This document shows, in pieces, positions 1 through 9,357 of a stretch of 64,000 bases of DNA (the stretch's first letter is position 1; each line of letters begins with the position of its first letter). This stretch comes from Nitrosomonas sp. (GTDB lineage: Bacteria > Pseudomonadota > Gammaproteobacteria > Burkholderiales > Nitrosomonadaceae). The position numbers were made by a program, and so were the translations under genes. Under the pieces are notes generated by a model that did not search any database, had not been told where the DNA came from, and saw only the letters and a program-made list of their open reading frames with translations. The DNA is taken from NCBI GenBank assembly GCA_021774195.1, contig JAJFJJ010000095.1:1-64000 (forward strand). The letters run 5' to 3'.

Positions 1-418
1 TCGCAGTTGTCTAGAAGTTACGGAATCTATCAATTTTTTTCTCATCGTCAATTTTTTCTCACAATTAATTGAGTATCAAGGAGTTTACATCAATTTCACA
101 AAAACCTTCTTGTCCAGTACTGCCAGCAGCCCATGTCATGCTGGTGCCAATTAAAGTATAGCGCTTTTCTTTATCCCCACAGTAGCGTTCCAAAATTAAC
201 ATCGACTTCTCTTAGGGTCAAACTTTATTCGCCCATCTGTAAATCAAAAAATTAAATGAATGGCACTTAGTCGAAACTCAAACAAACGCACCCATAGGTT
301 TTGACTCTAAAACAGCTCCCCCCTTCAGCTTCATCAGTATTGACAAAACCAAATTCTATTAGAAGATCGCAAGCAAATTTTCACATAATTATGTGACTAC
401 ACCTCAAAAAATATTCCA

Positions 419-1216
419 TTAAATCGTTGGAACAATTCGGTTTTTACCTGTTCGCTTAGCCTGACATAATGCCTGATCAGCTCGAGTAGTCACTGAATCT
501 TGATGTTCTCCAAATAAACGAATAGCCACGCCCGCACTAAATGTTATTGGAAAACTCTGGCTATTTCCTTGCACCCAGCTGACCTTAGACAAATTCTTCT
601 GCAACCGATGCATCACTGAAATTGCTTCATCCATTTCTAGATCGGACAACAGAATAAAAAATTTTTCATCATCAAGTCTTGCCACAATGTCACTAGGCCG
701 TAACGTATCTTTTGCGACTGATACTAACTTTATAAGCACATCGTCACCAAATTGGCGACCAAATTTTTTGTTAACCTGTTTAAAGTCATCAACATCAATC
801 AGAACTATACATAATGATTGTGCATACCTATCAGCCCTTGCAGCCTCGCGGCAAAAAACTTCATTCAACCCACAACGATTAAGTGCGCCGGTCATTTGAT
901 CAATTTGAACAGAAGCCTTAAGCTGCTCTAATTCTCGCTTCATTAATTCAATTTTGCACTCAGCAATTTTAACCTGCTCTTTTGCCGCACACACCTCATC
1001 ACTAAACTGCAGCCCCTTCGTTTCTGACAGTACGATGTCAAGTATATCGATAATTTCATCGGCACTATCTGCTTCTCGGATCTGATGCGCATATTGCTCA
1101 ACTTGCTTATAATACTCATGTGAGCCAATTGATGACTGCCCTATTTTCAACTTTCCATTTGCTGTTGACCTTACAAGTCTGAGCGAATTTTTTTTTCTGC
1201 CACCTTTCGCTTGCAT
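419..1216 (-). CDS. GGDEF-domain protein with degenerate active-site motif
   Basis: DQMTGALNRCGLNEVF...IDVDDFKQVNKKFGRQFGDDVL...ARLDDEKFFILLSDL; the GGDEF signature is replaced by DDEKF. Confidence 0.85.
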   Translation of the reverse strand: MQAKGGRKKNSLRLVRSTANGKLKIGQSSIGSHEYYKQVEQYAHQIREADSADEIIDILDIVLSETKGLQFSDEVCAAKEQVKIAECKIELMKRELEQLKASVQIDQMTGALNRCGLNEVFCREAARADRYAQSLCIVLIDVDDFKQVNKKFGRQFGDDVLIKLVSVAKDTLRPSDIVARLDDEKFFILLSDLEMDEAISVMHRLQKNLSKVSWVQGNSQSFPITFSAGVAIRLFGEHQDSVTTRADQALCQAKRTGKNRIVPTI

Positions 1217-1722
1217 ACTTCATCTCCAAGAAAAACTTTTATCTATCACTTTTTGATCGAGAATAATTCGCTTGATTGCAAAAGATGAACCCGTACCGAT
1301 GTGAAATGCTAATTTAATGTAAATAAATTAACAGAACACACCAGAATTGAATAATGGAATACATGGGAAAATTACCGTTATTTATAATGATTATAAAGTT
1401 TCGGGATGGAAAAACTCTTTCAAAAACGAGTAAAATCTAACCGGTGACGACTAAAGGTGCCGATTTATATCAACAGGACTATATGATATTTTTTATACCC
1501 CCCAAAAAATACCAGACTAAATCAAAAAAATCATATGTTTTATACATCTATTCTCCATTAATGCTTATTCAACGGGCAACAAGATATATCTTTCACAGTC
1601 AGTTAGTAAGCACATACATTAAACACGGACTTTCGTGATCATCAGATTACAAGTATAATTTATAAGATTTTCCCCATACATAGCCAAACTCTCAAAATGG
1701 CGACCTCTCGAGGATTGGAAAA

Positions 1723-2706
1723 ATGAAACCGCCTATTCGTATTGCTATTACTGGTGCTACTGGCCAGATTTGTTATAGCCTGCTATTTCGTATTGCAGCA
1801 GGAGATATGCTTGGAAAGAGCCAACCTGTTATATTGCAATTGCTCGACATTCCAGATGCACAACAATTGTTTGATGGCATCTTAATGGAATTGCAAGATT
1901 GCGCTTTTCCGCTACTAACTGAGGTTATCACTACCGATAATCCCAGTATTGCATTTAAAGACGCTGATATCGCCTTACTAGTAGGCGCACGTCCGCGTGG
2001 AGAGAATATGCAGCGCAACGATTTATTAACAGCCAACGGTCCGATATTTATCGAACAAGGCAAAGCACTGAATGCAGTAGCTAGTAGAACAGTTAAAGTT
2101 CTTGTGGTTGGCAACCCTGCGAATACTAATGCCTACATTGCCATGAGGAACGCGCCTGATCTCAGTCACAATAATTTCTCTGCCATGTTGCAGCTTGATC
2201 ACAATCGAGCTTTATCGCAGGTCGCTCAAAAAGTTTCCAAACCGATCGCAAGTATCAAGAAAATAATTGTTTGGGGCAATCACTCCAACACACAATATCC
2301 TGATTTAAATCATGCAACGGCAGACGACGTGCCTGTGACAACGCTGATCGATGACCTATGGGTAGAGAATGACTTTCTCCCCACAGTACAAAATAGAGGG
2401 ATGTCGGTTATCGAAGCGCGTCATGGCAGGTCTAGTGCGGCCAGTGCAGCCAATGCTATTATAGACCACATGCAAAATTGGTTTTTTGGCACTCAAGAAA
2501 ATGACTGGACATCCATGGGCGTTCTATCTAACGGGAGTTACGACATCCCAGAAGGCGTTTTTTACAGCTTCCCTGTTACCTGCCATGACGGACAATACAA
2601 AATCGTTGAAGGGTTGAAAATAAGCGTGACAGACCAAGAAAAAATGCGAAGAAGTTATCAAGAACTCATCGCTGAACAAGACACAATTAGACATTTGCTT
2701 TCTTGA
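1723..2706 (+). CDS. mdh: malate dehydrogenase
   Basis: [56 protein letters not shown] motifs. Confidence 0.95.
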   Translation: MKPPIRIAITGATGQICYSLLFRIAAGDMLGKSQPVILQLLDIPDAQQLFDGILMELQDCAFPLLTEVITTDNPSIAFKDADIALLVGARPRGENMQRNDLLTANGPIFIEQGKALNAVASRTVKVLVVGNPANTNAYIAMRNAPDLSHNNFSAMLQLDHNRALSQVAQKVSKPIASIKKIIVWGNHSNTQYPDLNHATADDVPVTTLIDDLWVENDFLPTVQNRGMSVIEARHGRSSAASAANAIIDHMQNWFFGTQENDWTSMGVLSNGSYDIPEGVFYSFPVTCHDGQYKIVEGLKISVTDQEKMRRSYQELIAEQDTIRHLLS

Positions 2707-2780
2707 ATCACATTCAATCGATTAATTAGCAACTCATTACTGACAACTATAATCGTACAAAACCAGAAACAAGATTGATT

Positions 2781-2993
2781 TCATTGTGCAAATAACTTAT
2801 CTGCTGGTTTAAAACTCCGAACAGCGCTGACTGCTGAAAAGCCTCTACAAATTGCTGGTTGCGTAAATGCCATTTCAGCACAGATGTACAAACAAGTTGG
2901 ATTCAAAGCTATCCACCTTTCCGGCGGTGGCGTTGCTGCTGACTCGATTGGCGTACCCGACCTTGGCATTACAACACTAGATGACATCTTTAC
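2781..2993 (+). pseudogene. N-terminal fragment of 2-methylisocitrate lyase (PrpB-like), truncated at a repeat boundary
   Basis: + strand reads LRTALTAEKPLQIAGCVNAISAQMYKQVGFKAIHLSGGGVAADSIGVPDLGITTLDDIFT and stops where CCTAAAATCCTCAGTTGATCGC begins. Confidence 0.8.
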
Positions 2994-3024
2994 CCTAAAA
3001 TCCTCAGTTGATCGCTTCAGAAAT
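2994..3024. repeat. MITE-A end fragment
   Basis: CCTAAAATCCTCAGTTGATCGCTTCAGAA matches the end of full copies at 30662 and 46925. Confidence 0.75.
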
Positions 3025-3075
3025 GTCTATTGAACCACATCAAAATATAACCTGCTAGTGCAATATTCGAGCAAC

Positions 3076-4491
3076 CTACGTCCGCCGATAATTGTCCTCA
3101 AAGCGAACAATATCATCTTCTCCCAGATAAGAACCCGATTGCACCTCAATGATGTGTAGCGGCACCTTGCCGGGATTTTCCAATCGATGCGTCGTTCCCA
3201 ACGGAATATAAGTCGATTGATTCTCCATCAGAATTTCTTCAACATCATTACGAATAACACAGGCAGTACCAGAAACAACCACCCAATGTTCCGCACGGTG
3301 ATGATGCCTTTGCAAAGAAAGCCTCTCGCCTGGTTTAACCATGATTCGCTTAACCTGAAACCGCTCACCCATATCGATGCCTTCGTACCAGCCCCAAGGT
3401 CGAAACACACGGGTATGGAATTCATGCTCTCTACGACTGTTTTTCTTCAGGAAGTCAGTCACTTTCTTTACATCTTGGGCACAGTTTTTATCAACAACCA
3501 ACACCGCATCACTGGTTTCCACAACAAGTAGATCTTTAACACCAATTACTGCAACCATTCGGGACTCTGCACGAACTAAGCTGTCACTGACATTATCAAC
3601 ATAAACATCACCACGTACCACATTGCCACCGTCATCCTTGTCGCCGACTTCCCACAACGCTGACCAAGCACCGATATCATCCCAACCAATATCCGTTGGG
3701 ATTACAGCTGCATTTTCAGTATGCTCCATCACCGCATAATCAATAGAATCAGCAGGACAAGCAGTAAACGCAGCAGTGTCTAGACGATAAAAATCAAGAT
3801 CATCCGACCCTTCATCCAGAGCCTGCTCACAGGCTTTGAGAATATCCGGGCGGAATTTTTTCAGCTCATCAAGGAATTGCTGGCAAGAAAACAAAAACAT
3901 ACCGCTATTCCAAAAATAATCACCGCTGGCAATAAAACGCTCAGCACTGTCAAGATCCGGTTTCTCGACAAATCGGGTTACACGATGCACGCCACCCTGA
4001 TTAAGTACCTCTCCAAACTGTATGTAGCCATAACCGGTTTCTGGTGCATCTGGGACAATACCGAAAGTCGCCAGAGACCCCTCTTTAACGGCCTGCAAAC
4101 CGACATCAATCGCATGGTGAAAAGCCACCGTATCGCGTATCAAATGATCTGCTGGCAGCAGTAACATGACCGCATCCGGGTCTCGTTTGAGTAATGCCAA
4201 TGCAGCGATAGCAGCAGCTGGCGCAGTATTTCTGCCAACTGGCTCAAGATAAATACCAATCGGCGTCACATCAATTTCACGCATTTGCTCAGCGATTAAA
4301 AAACGATGATCATTATTACAAACGATCAGCGGCTGACCGACCTGCGCATGACCAGCGAGACGCTGCACGGTATCTTGCACCATAGTACACTCGGAAGCCA
4401 GCGCCAGCAGCTGTTTGGGCAACGCAGTGCGAGACATAGGCCACAGGCGGGTACCGGACCCACCAGAAAGAATAACGGGGTAAAGAGTCAT
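3076..4491 (-). CDS. manC: mannose-1-phosphate guanylyltransferase/mannose-6-phosphate isomerase (copy 1)
   Basis: PVILSGGSGTRLWPMSR, FVEKPD, cupin-type PMI domain at C-terminus. Confidence 0.95.
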   Translation of the reverse strand: MTLYPVILSGGSGTRLWPMSRTALPKQLLALASECTMVQDTVQRLAGHAQVGQPLIVCNNDHRFLIAEQMREIDVTPIGIYLEPVGRNTAPAAAIAALALLKRDPDAVMLLLPADHLIRDTVAFHHAIDVGLQAVKEGSLATFGIVPDAPETGYGYIQFGEVLNQGGVHRVTRFVEKPDLDSAERFIASGDYFWNSGMFLFSCQQFLDELKKFRPDILKACEQALDEGSDDLDFYRLDTAAFTACPADSIDYAVMEHTENAAVIPTDIGWDDIGAWSALWEVGDKDDGGNVVRGDVYVDNVSDSLVRAESRMVAVIGVKDLLVVETSDAVLVVDKNCAQDVKKVTDFLKKNSRREHEFHTRVFRPWGWYEGIDMGERFQVKRIMVKPGERLSLQRHHHRAEHWVVVSGTACVIRNDVEEILMENQSTYIPLGTTHRLENPGKVPLHIIEVQSGSYLGEDDIVRFEDNYRRT

Positions 4492-4541
4492 AGAGTCAAA
4501 ACCAAAAAATCACAGGAATTTATATTAAATTACAGAACATC

Positions 4542-4664
4542 ATGACTGATCCCGATCAAGACCTAGCGATAACTGATGAGATCAAAGCTAAGCTTCAGTT
4601 ATCCTTGGACTCCACTGACCGGATTTCTCTCCAGGAAGTGAAAGACCAGCTAAAGTTCGCTTGA
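4542..4664 (+). CDS. small ORF of 40 aa, unknown function
   Basis: ATG...TGA reads MTDPDQDLAITDEIKAKLQLSLDSTDRISLQEVKDQLKFA; not in supplied track. Confidence 0.3.
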   Translation: MTDPDQDLAITDEIKAKLQLSLDSTDRISLQEVKDQLKFA

Positions 4665-4749
4665 ACTATCACGTTCATTCACCCCGTGTTAGTAACGCAC
4701 TAACACCAAGCGCTGGCTCCATAGCAATTTAATTTCCGCCTGTTAAATT

Positions 4750-4990
4750 CTATTTTAGAAACTGGAAAGTAAAATTCATTTTACCGTGCAAGACACGAAC
4801 AAGATAAATGGATTTATTCTCGATACGGTAAATCATTACATGTTCACGCACCGCCAATGCATAAGCCATCAGGTATATCAGGTCAAGCGTGACCGGAAAA
4901 GGGATTACCCAATAATTGAGTAATCCCCTTATCCAGATCATCATAGGCTTCACTGGAAAGTTCTAAAATATATTCAGAGTTTAACTTCAC
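4750..4990 (-). pseudogene. ParE/RelE-type toxin, broken by stop and frameshift
   Basis: One frame reads VKLNSEYILELSSEAYDDLDKGITQLLGNPFSGHA*, another continues VREHVMIYRIENKSIYLVRVLHGKMNF. Confidence 0.75.
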
Positions 4991-5264
4991 TTTTTACAGG
5001 CTCTCCAGCTAGTGCAGCTTGCTTCCCTTTTTCAGAAATCTCAGTCATCAAATTGGGTGTATAACGGACCGACCGCCCAGCCTGAATATTAGCCTCACCT
5101 TTTGCAATAACCGCACTGATCGATGAGAGACGTAGTTTTTCATCTTCCACCATTTGTCTATAAATAGCATTTTCTGCAGCAGCCGTCACTGAACTGAAAA
5201 GGCCGGCATCAACTAAACTTTTAAGATAGTGTTCGTAAGAACCATTAATATCAATTCGTGCCAT
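4974..5264 (-). CDS. ParD-like antitoxin
   Basis: MARIDINGSYEHYLKSLVDAGLFSSVTAAAENAIYRQM..., directly upstream of the ParE relic. Confidence 0.75.
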   Translation of the reverse strand: MARIDINGSYEHYLKSLVDAGLFSSVTAAAENAIYRQMVEDEKLRLSSISAVIAKGEANIQAGRSVRYTPNLMTEISEKGKQAALAGEPVKSEVKL

Positions 5265-5430
5265 AATTCTACCTCCTTTTTCAGAAAGTATCAGATATCA
5301 CCGTATAAGCACAGTAATACTACAGTAACGCTTTGCGTAATATTAATTCACATGCAGAATCGGTTTTTTTGAATCCCTCTTTCAAACAACTCCGCCAAAT
5401 GCCGCTACTTATCCTGAAATGCATCTCTCT

Positions 5431-5510
5431 TCATGGTTTGACATCCAGACGCATGGCATGCGCATACGCAATTGTTTGGAGCGGTGTTAGTTCTGTATTC
5501 CGCACATGAA
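5431..5510 (-). pseudogene. C-terminal relic of an MNT-family nucleotidyltransferase
   Basis: VRNTELTPLQTIAYAHAMRLDVKP matches the tail of the MNT at 11858-12220 at protein and DNA level. Confidence 0.7.
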
Positions 5511-5775
5511 CCACCAGGTTGGGAATTTTGTGAGTGTACACCCAAGCCGTATGGCTGGGTCTATGCTGTTGCGTTGTGCTGCGCCAAGACTTTGAACGGT
5601 GGCAGCGCGTTGACCGGCGCGTTCCGATTCGACAAAGAGCTAGTGCTTTTTGTCGACGGCTATGGGACGAATTACATTTTCTAATGGGTTGTTGTCGATC
5701 GGTAGGTAACCGGTGTGTGCGTAGCGTACCAGAGCGGCCATCGTTTGAGCGTGTAGTCGAGTGCTTTGGCGGATG
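5511..5775 (-). pseudogene. IS66-family transposase (TnpC) C-terminal relic
   Basis: - strand reads AKALDYTLKRWPLWYATHTGYLPIDNNPLENVIRPIAVDKKH*LFVESERAGQRAATVQSLGAAQRNSIDP. Confidence 0.75.
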
Positions 5776-5947
5776 CGCCACCGTTTGCAGTTTGCACACG
5801 AGTTTGCATCAGCCAATCGTGCAAGGCATCAACAACGCTTTGTAGCCCTGACCCTAATGGCGTTTTTCCAAATAGTCAAACCTCATAATCTAGTCAGCCG
5901 TAATCAATAACCATCCTGGCAGTTAGTTTTACAGTGTATAACACTAT

Positions 5948-6466
5948 TTACAATCCCAGCTCACTATGCGAACCAAGACGAACAAGCTGCAACACTTCAT
6001 CATCGGGTTTGCGATAGATTAAAACCAGATCTGGTTTGATATGGCAATCTCTGCAATCTTGCCATTCTCCAGTAAGTGAGTGATCTCTGTATTTTTCCAA
6101 CAAGATTTCATCGTTTAGCAATACCTGCAGCACTTCAACCTAGAATCCTCAGTTGAACGTGCCCAAGTGTCTGGTTTTCAGGTTGGCTGGCAAGGCGCAA
6201 AGAGGCGCATGGTCACTCCCTGCAACGATGAGCAACGCAGCCAGATGACCTAAAAACCATACAATCGAGTGCGTAGCGATTTCACCCATTTGGTAAGTAT
6301 GGCTGGCGGTATAAAATCAATATCTACGGGACATTTAAACACTGAGGTGCGGTCAACTGAGGAATCTAGGTTCAACCAGAGCAGCTTCTAATGTTTTACG
6401 GTGACGGCCTTTAAGTATTCGACGATAATTTCGCTTAAATTGATGCGTACGCTCAATCTTTCGCAT
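5948..6466 (-). pseudogene. yafQ: YafQ-family toxin interrupted by a 232-bp MITE-A
   Basis: N-part MRKIERTHQFKRNYRRILKGRHRKTLEAALVE (6466 to about 6371), then VLQVLLNDEILLEKYRDHSLTGEWQDCRDCHIKPDLVLIYRKPDDEVLQLVRLGSHSELGL after the insert. Confidence 0.88.
6139..6370. mobile_element. MITE-A copy A1
   Basis: CCTAGAATCCTCAGTTGA...TCAACTGAGGAATCTAGG with TTCAA duplicated on both sides. Confidence 0.85.
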
Positions 6467-6722
6467 TCAAGTCATTAATAAGCTCATCAACACTATCAAA
6501 AGATTTTACTTTGCCCTTACGTGCTTCTTTAACTGCTGCAATAGTCTCAGCATTCGGAACCAATGGCTCGAATGGCAATGCTTTTTCTGTAGCAATACGG
6601 GTTAACATCATTCTAAAAGCATCGGAAACCGTTAAACCCATGCTAGCCAATACAACAGAAGCTTCTTCTTTGATACGCTCATCAATTCGCGCTCGAACGA
6701 CAGTATTCGCGGCCATAATCAT
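6453..6722 (-). CDS. dinJ: DinJ/RelB-family antitoxin
   Basis: NTVVRARIDERIKEEASVVLASMGLTVSDAFRMMLTRIATEKALPFE. Confidence 0.9.
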   Translation of the reverse strand: MIMAANTVVRARIDERIKEEASVVLASMGLTVSDAFRMMLTRIATEKALPFEPLVPNAETIAAVKEARKGKVKSFDSVDELINDLNAKD

Positions 6723-6777
6723 TCCCCACTAAACACAATTATATTGGGCCACATCGTAGCACATAAGGAGCATGGGA

Positions 6778-6820
6778 GGGCCAGGTCTAGAATCGTAGCC
6801 TACATATCTAGACCTGGCCC
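6778..6820. repeat. MITE-D/REP-like hairpin D1
   Basis: GGGCCAGGTCTAGA-N15-TCTAGACCTGGCCC perfect 14-bp arms, followed by TGTTTTGCTG. Confidence 0.85.
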
Positions 6821-6908
6821 TGTTTTGCTGATTTTTCTAGGATAAATTGACATGCCAATCGAGCGTATTACAATAGGTCATACATTAATCTGTTAGAGGG
6901 AGTACAAA

Positions 6909-7148
6909 ATGATTACACTGAGACTTGACCCCGAGTTAGAACAGACCATCAGCAACATTGCCCATCAAATGGGGCTAAGCAAATCTGAACTAATAAGAAG
7001 AAGTATTACAGAATATATTGATAAATTAGAAAAGCCCTCTGCATGGGAATTGGGCCAAGACGTTTTCGGCAAGTATGCCAGTGATAATGTTAATTTATCA
7101 AAAGATAGGAAAAAGCTTGTCAAAGAAAAAATCAGGATAAAGGGATGA
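6909..7148 (+). CDS. ribbon-helix-helix (CopG-type) antitoxin
   Basis: MITLRLDPELEQTISNIAHQMGLSKSELIRRSITEYID; 4-bp overlap with downstream PIN gene. Confidence 0.85.
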   Translation: MITLRLDPELEQTISNIAHQMGLSKSELIRRSITEYIDKLEKPSAWELGQDVFGKYASDNVNLSKDRKKLVKEKIRIKG

Positions 7149-7552
7149 CAAAGATCTTAATTGACTCTGGTCCATTAATCGCTTTATTCAACTCCAAAGA
7201 CAAGTATCATGCAGTATCTATCAAATTCGTAAAAAATAATCATAGTGAATTAATAACAACATTAGCTTCTGTTACTGAAACACTCCATTTGCTTGATTTC
7301 AACAGAAATGCTCAAGCAGACTTTTTAAATTGGGCAAATGCTGGCGCTATCACTATAGAACCCATCACCCTCGGTGATTTTTCAAGGATAAGAGCGCTAA
7401 TGTTGAAATACTCAGACCTGCCAATGGATTTTGCAGACGCCTGCCTTGTATTCTTAAGTGAAAAACTAAACATCAGTGAAATTGCAACAATCGATAGAGA
7501 TTTCGATGTGTACCGAACAAAAACCAAGAAGCCATTTACGATACTTTTATAA
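7145..7552 (+). CDS. PIN-domain toxin
   Basis: MTKILIDSGPLIALFNSKDKYH...LPMDFADACLVFL...IATIDRDFDVYR. Confidence 0.88.
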   Translation: MTKILIDSGPLIALFNSKDKYHAVSIKFVKNNHSELITTLASVTETLHLLDFNRNAQADFLNWANAGAITIEPITLGDFSRIRALMLKYSDLPMDFADACLVFLSEKLNISEIATIDRDFDVYRTKTKKPFTILL

Positions 7553-7564
7553 GAGCGAGCGAGA

Positions 7565-7607
7565 GGGCCAGGTCTATATTCGTAGTCTACATATCTAGAC
7601 CTGTCCC
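7565..7607. repeat. MITE-D/REP-like hairpin D2
   Basis: GGGCCAGGTCTATATTCGTAGTCTACATATCTAGACCTGTCCC; diverged copy of D1. Confidence 0.75.
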
Positions 7608-7733
7608 TGTTTTGTTCCTGTTTTGTTTCAAGTTATTGGGAATTTTCAGACAAACCCAATATTCAAAGATCTGCCACGCTTGCTAGCAATGATGGCACAT
7701 GCTAGCATTACTGTAGTGACATTATAATTATTA

Positions 7734-7979
7734 TTGGAGAGAATTATGGCAAGCTTGAGCGTCAGAAAACTTGATGAGGATACCTATGAACGCTTGCGGG
7801 TTCGAGCTGCAAAACATGGCGTTTCAATGGAAGAGGAAGCCCGCCGAATCTTAAAACAAGCAACTTCGGCACCAGAACGGATAGGCGATTTATTCCTGGA
7901 TTATTTTGGCCCCTCCAATGGGGCAATATTGGAACTTCCGACTAGGGAACCACACGAACCATTGACTCTCTCGCAATGA
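7734..7979 (+). CDS. FitA/StbC-like antitoxin
   Basis: MASLSVRKLDEDTYERLRVRAAKHGVSMEEEARRILKQA. Confidence 0.85.
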   Translation: MERIMASLSVRKLDEDTYERLRVRAAKHGVSMEEEARRILKQATSAPERIGDLFLDYFGPSNGAILELPTREPHEPLTLSQ

Positions 7980-8395
7980 TCATTCTTGACACCAACATCA
8001 TTTCGGAAATGATGAAGCCGTCGCCCAAAAAATCAGTATTAGATTGGCTTAACGATCAAGAGTCGGCATCATTGTATTTAACAACGATTAGCGTCGGAGA
8101 AATTGGCTATGGTATTCGGGCCTTACCGGCTGGCAGACGACGCCAGTTACTATCAGAGAGCTTTGAAGCGCTGCTGGTAGCCGCTTTCGAGAACCGAATT
8201 CTGGGTTTTGATGAAACCGCAGCGCGACAATATGGCGAAACAATGAGTAACCACAAAGAAATGGGGCGTCCACTGAGCTGTTTAGATGGACAGATCATTG
8301 CCATAGCTCGAACCAATGCCTGCGCTATCGCCACGCGGAATGTCCGGGATTTTGAGTGCTGTGGGTTAACGATCATCAACCCTTTCGACGCATAA
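7976..8395 (+). CDS. FitB/VapC-like PIN toxin
   Basis: MIILDTNIISEMMKPSPKKSVLDWLNDQ...IAIARTNACAIATRNVRDFECCGLTIINPF. Confidence 0.92.
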   Translation: MIILDTNIISEMMKPSPKKSVLDWLNDQESASLYLTTISVGEIGYGIRALPAGRRRQLLSESFEALLVAAFENRILGFDETAARQYGETMSNHKEMGRPLSCLDGQIIAIARTNACAIATRNVRDFECCGLTIINPFDA

Positions 8396-8416
8396 CCACT
8401 TCAAGCTCATGCACTG

Positions 8417-8714
8417 CTATTCGTAATAGGCCACAAGATCGGAGGCGTCTTTTCTATGCCCGTATTCAAAAATCAAGTGCACGTGGGAGGGCCAGGTCTA
8501 GAATCGTAGCCTACATATCTAGACCTGGCCCTGTTTTGCTGTATGAGCCTATTCTAATACGCCAAACATCTCTGCCAGATAGTTTTTTGCTTCCTTGGGG
8601 AAACGGATCATTTGATAAATTTTTTATCTTGGCAATAATACTTTCTTGATATTTGGAGGGGATCCTTGCCAAAGATCTCTGAGCGCTTTTTTTAATCTTT
8701 ATGGCATAAGTCAC
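8417..8714 (-). pseudogene. RelE-family toxin interrupted by hairpin repeat D3
   Basis: MTYAIKIKKSAQRSLARIPSKYQESIIAKIKNLSNDPFPQGSKKLSGRDVWRIRIGSYSK, then repeat-encoded TGPGLDM*; beyond the repeat, frame VHLIFEYGHRKDASDLVAYYE* resembles a RelE C-terminus. Confidence 0.65.
8489..8531. repeat. MITE-D/REP-like hairpin D3
   Basis: Same 43-bp palindrome as D1. Confidence 0.85.
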
Positions 8715-8917
8715 TTGACAATGCCAGCTTTGATTTCATCTACCGCTTGTTCAAATGGAATAGTCTCTTCTTCCTCCAACTTTGATGCGTCGTAAGCTCT
8801 AATATCATCAAGTTCTTCCATTTCTTCAAGGATACTGTTCCACTCATCAATAAGTATTACTACAGCTTTCTTATTTGATCTTTCGTCAACAATATATTCT
8901 GGATGGAATTCAATCAT
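8711..8917 (-). CDS. Phd/YefM-like antitoxin
   Basis: MIEFHPEYIVDERSNKKAVVILIDEWNSILEEMEELDDIRAYDASK; ATGA overlap with RelE. Confidence 0.75.
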   Translation of the reverse strand: MIEFHPEYIVDERSNKKAVVILIDEWNSILEEMEELDDIRAYDASKLEEEETIPFEQAVDEIKAGIVK

Positions 8918-8941
8918 GGCTATCTCCTAAATACAATTTAA

Positions 8942-9169
8942 CCTAGAATCCTCAGTTGGATGGTGCTTAGAATGCATTGTTGTTTATTTCTGGCAAGGCG
9001 CAGTGAGGCGTGAACTAGTTCACAACGAATTGCAACGCAGCAAAAGATAAAGAACAGTGTGCTATAAGCATCATAGCGTGGTTCACCTTTAGGGCGTGAC
9101 ATCTGACAAAATATTTGTTCCATTTCATAAGACTGGCCAATGTCGAAGCGATCAACTGAGGAATTTAGG
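8942..9169. mobile_element. MITE-A copy A2
   Basis: CCTAGAATCCTCAGTTG...CAACTGAGGAATTTAGG; flanks TTTAA/TTCAA. Confidence 0.85.
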
Positions 9170-9357
9170 TTCAATGTAAAATCCTTAAAAAAGCACCGAA
9201 TAATTCCGGACCAAATGAATGATGAGATAAAATTTTTCAAATTGAGGCACTAATTACTGATAAAGCCAGTGTGCCATCAACTTTATATTGACACATATGA
9301 TGGACTGTTAGCCCTGCCATCTATCGCTTTTCATGGAATACGCAGATTTACTCCAAC

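Noticed and set aside
1773-2114. Antisense ORF over mdh (and similar shadow ORFs inside manC, wecA, wzc, SNF2)
   Set aside because: They overlap well-supported genes on the other strand or frame and have no recognisable family features
2781-2987. 68-aa minus-strand ORF
   Set aside because: The + strand encodes a clear PrpB-like fragment; the minus ORF is a shadow
6778-8531. Integron attC sites for the D hairpins
   Set aside because: No attC core (GTTRRRY/RYYYAAC) and no integron integrase in the window
8938-9240. 100-aa ORF
   Set aside because: Lies almost entirely in MITE-A copy A2; likewise ORFs at 31278-31517 and 46875-47135 are MITE-A translations
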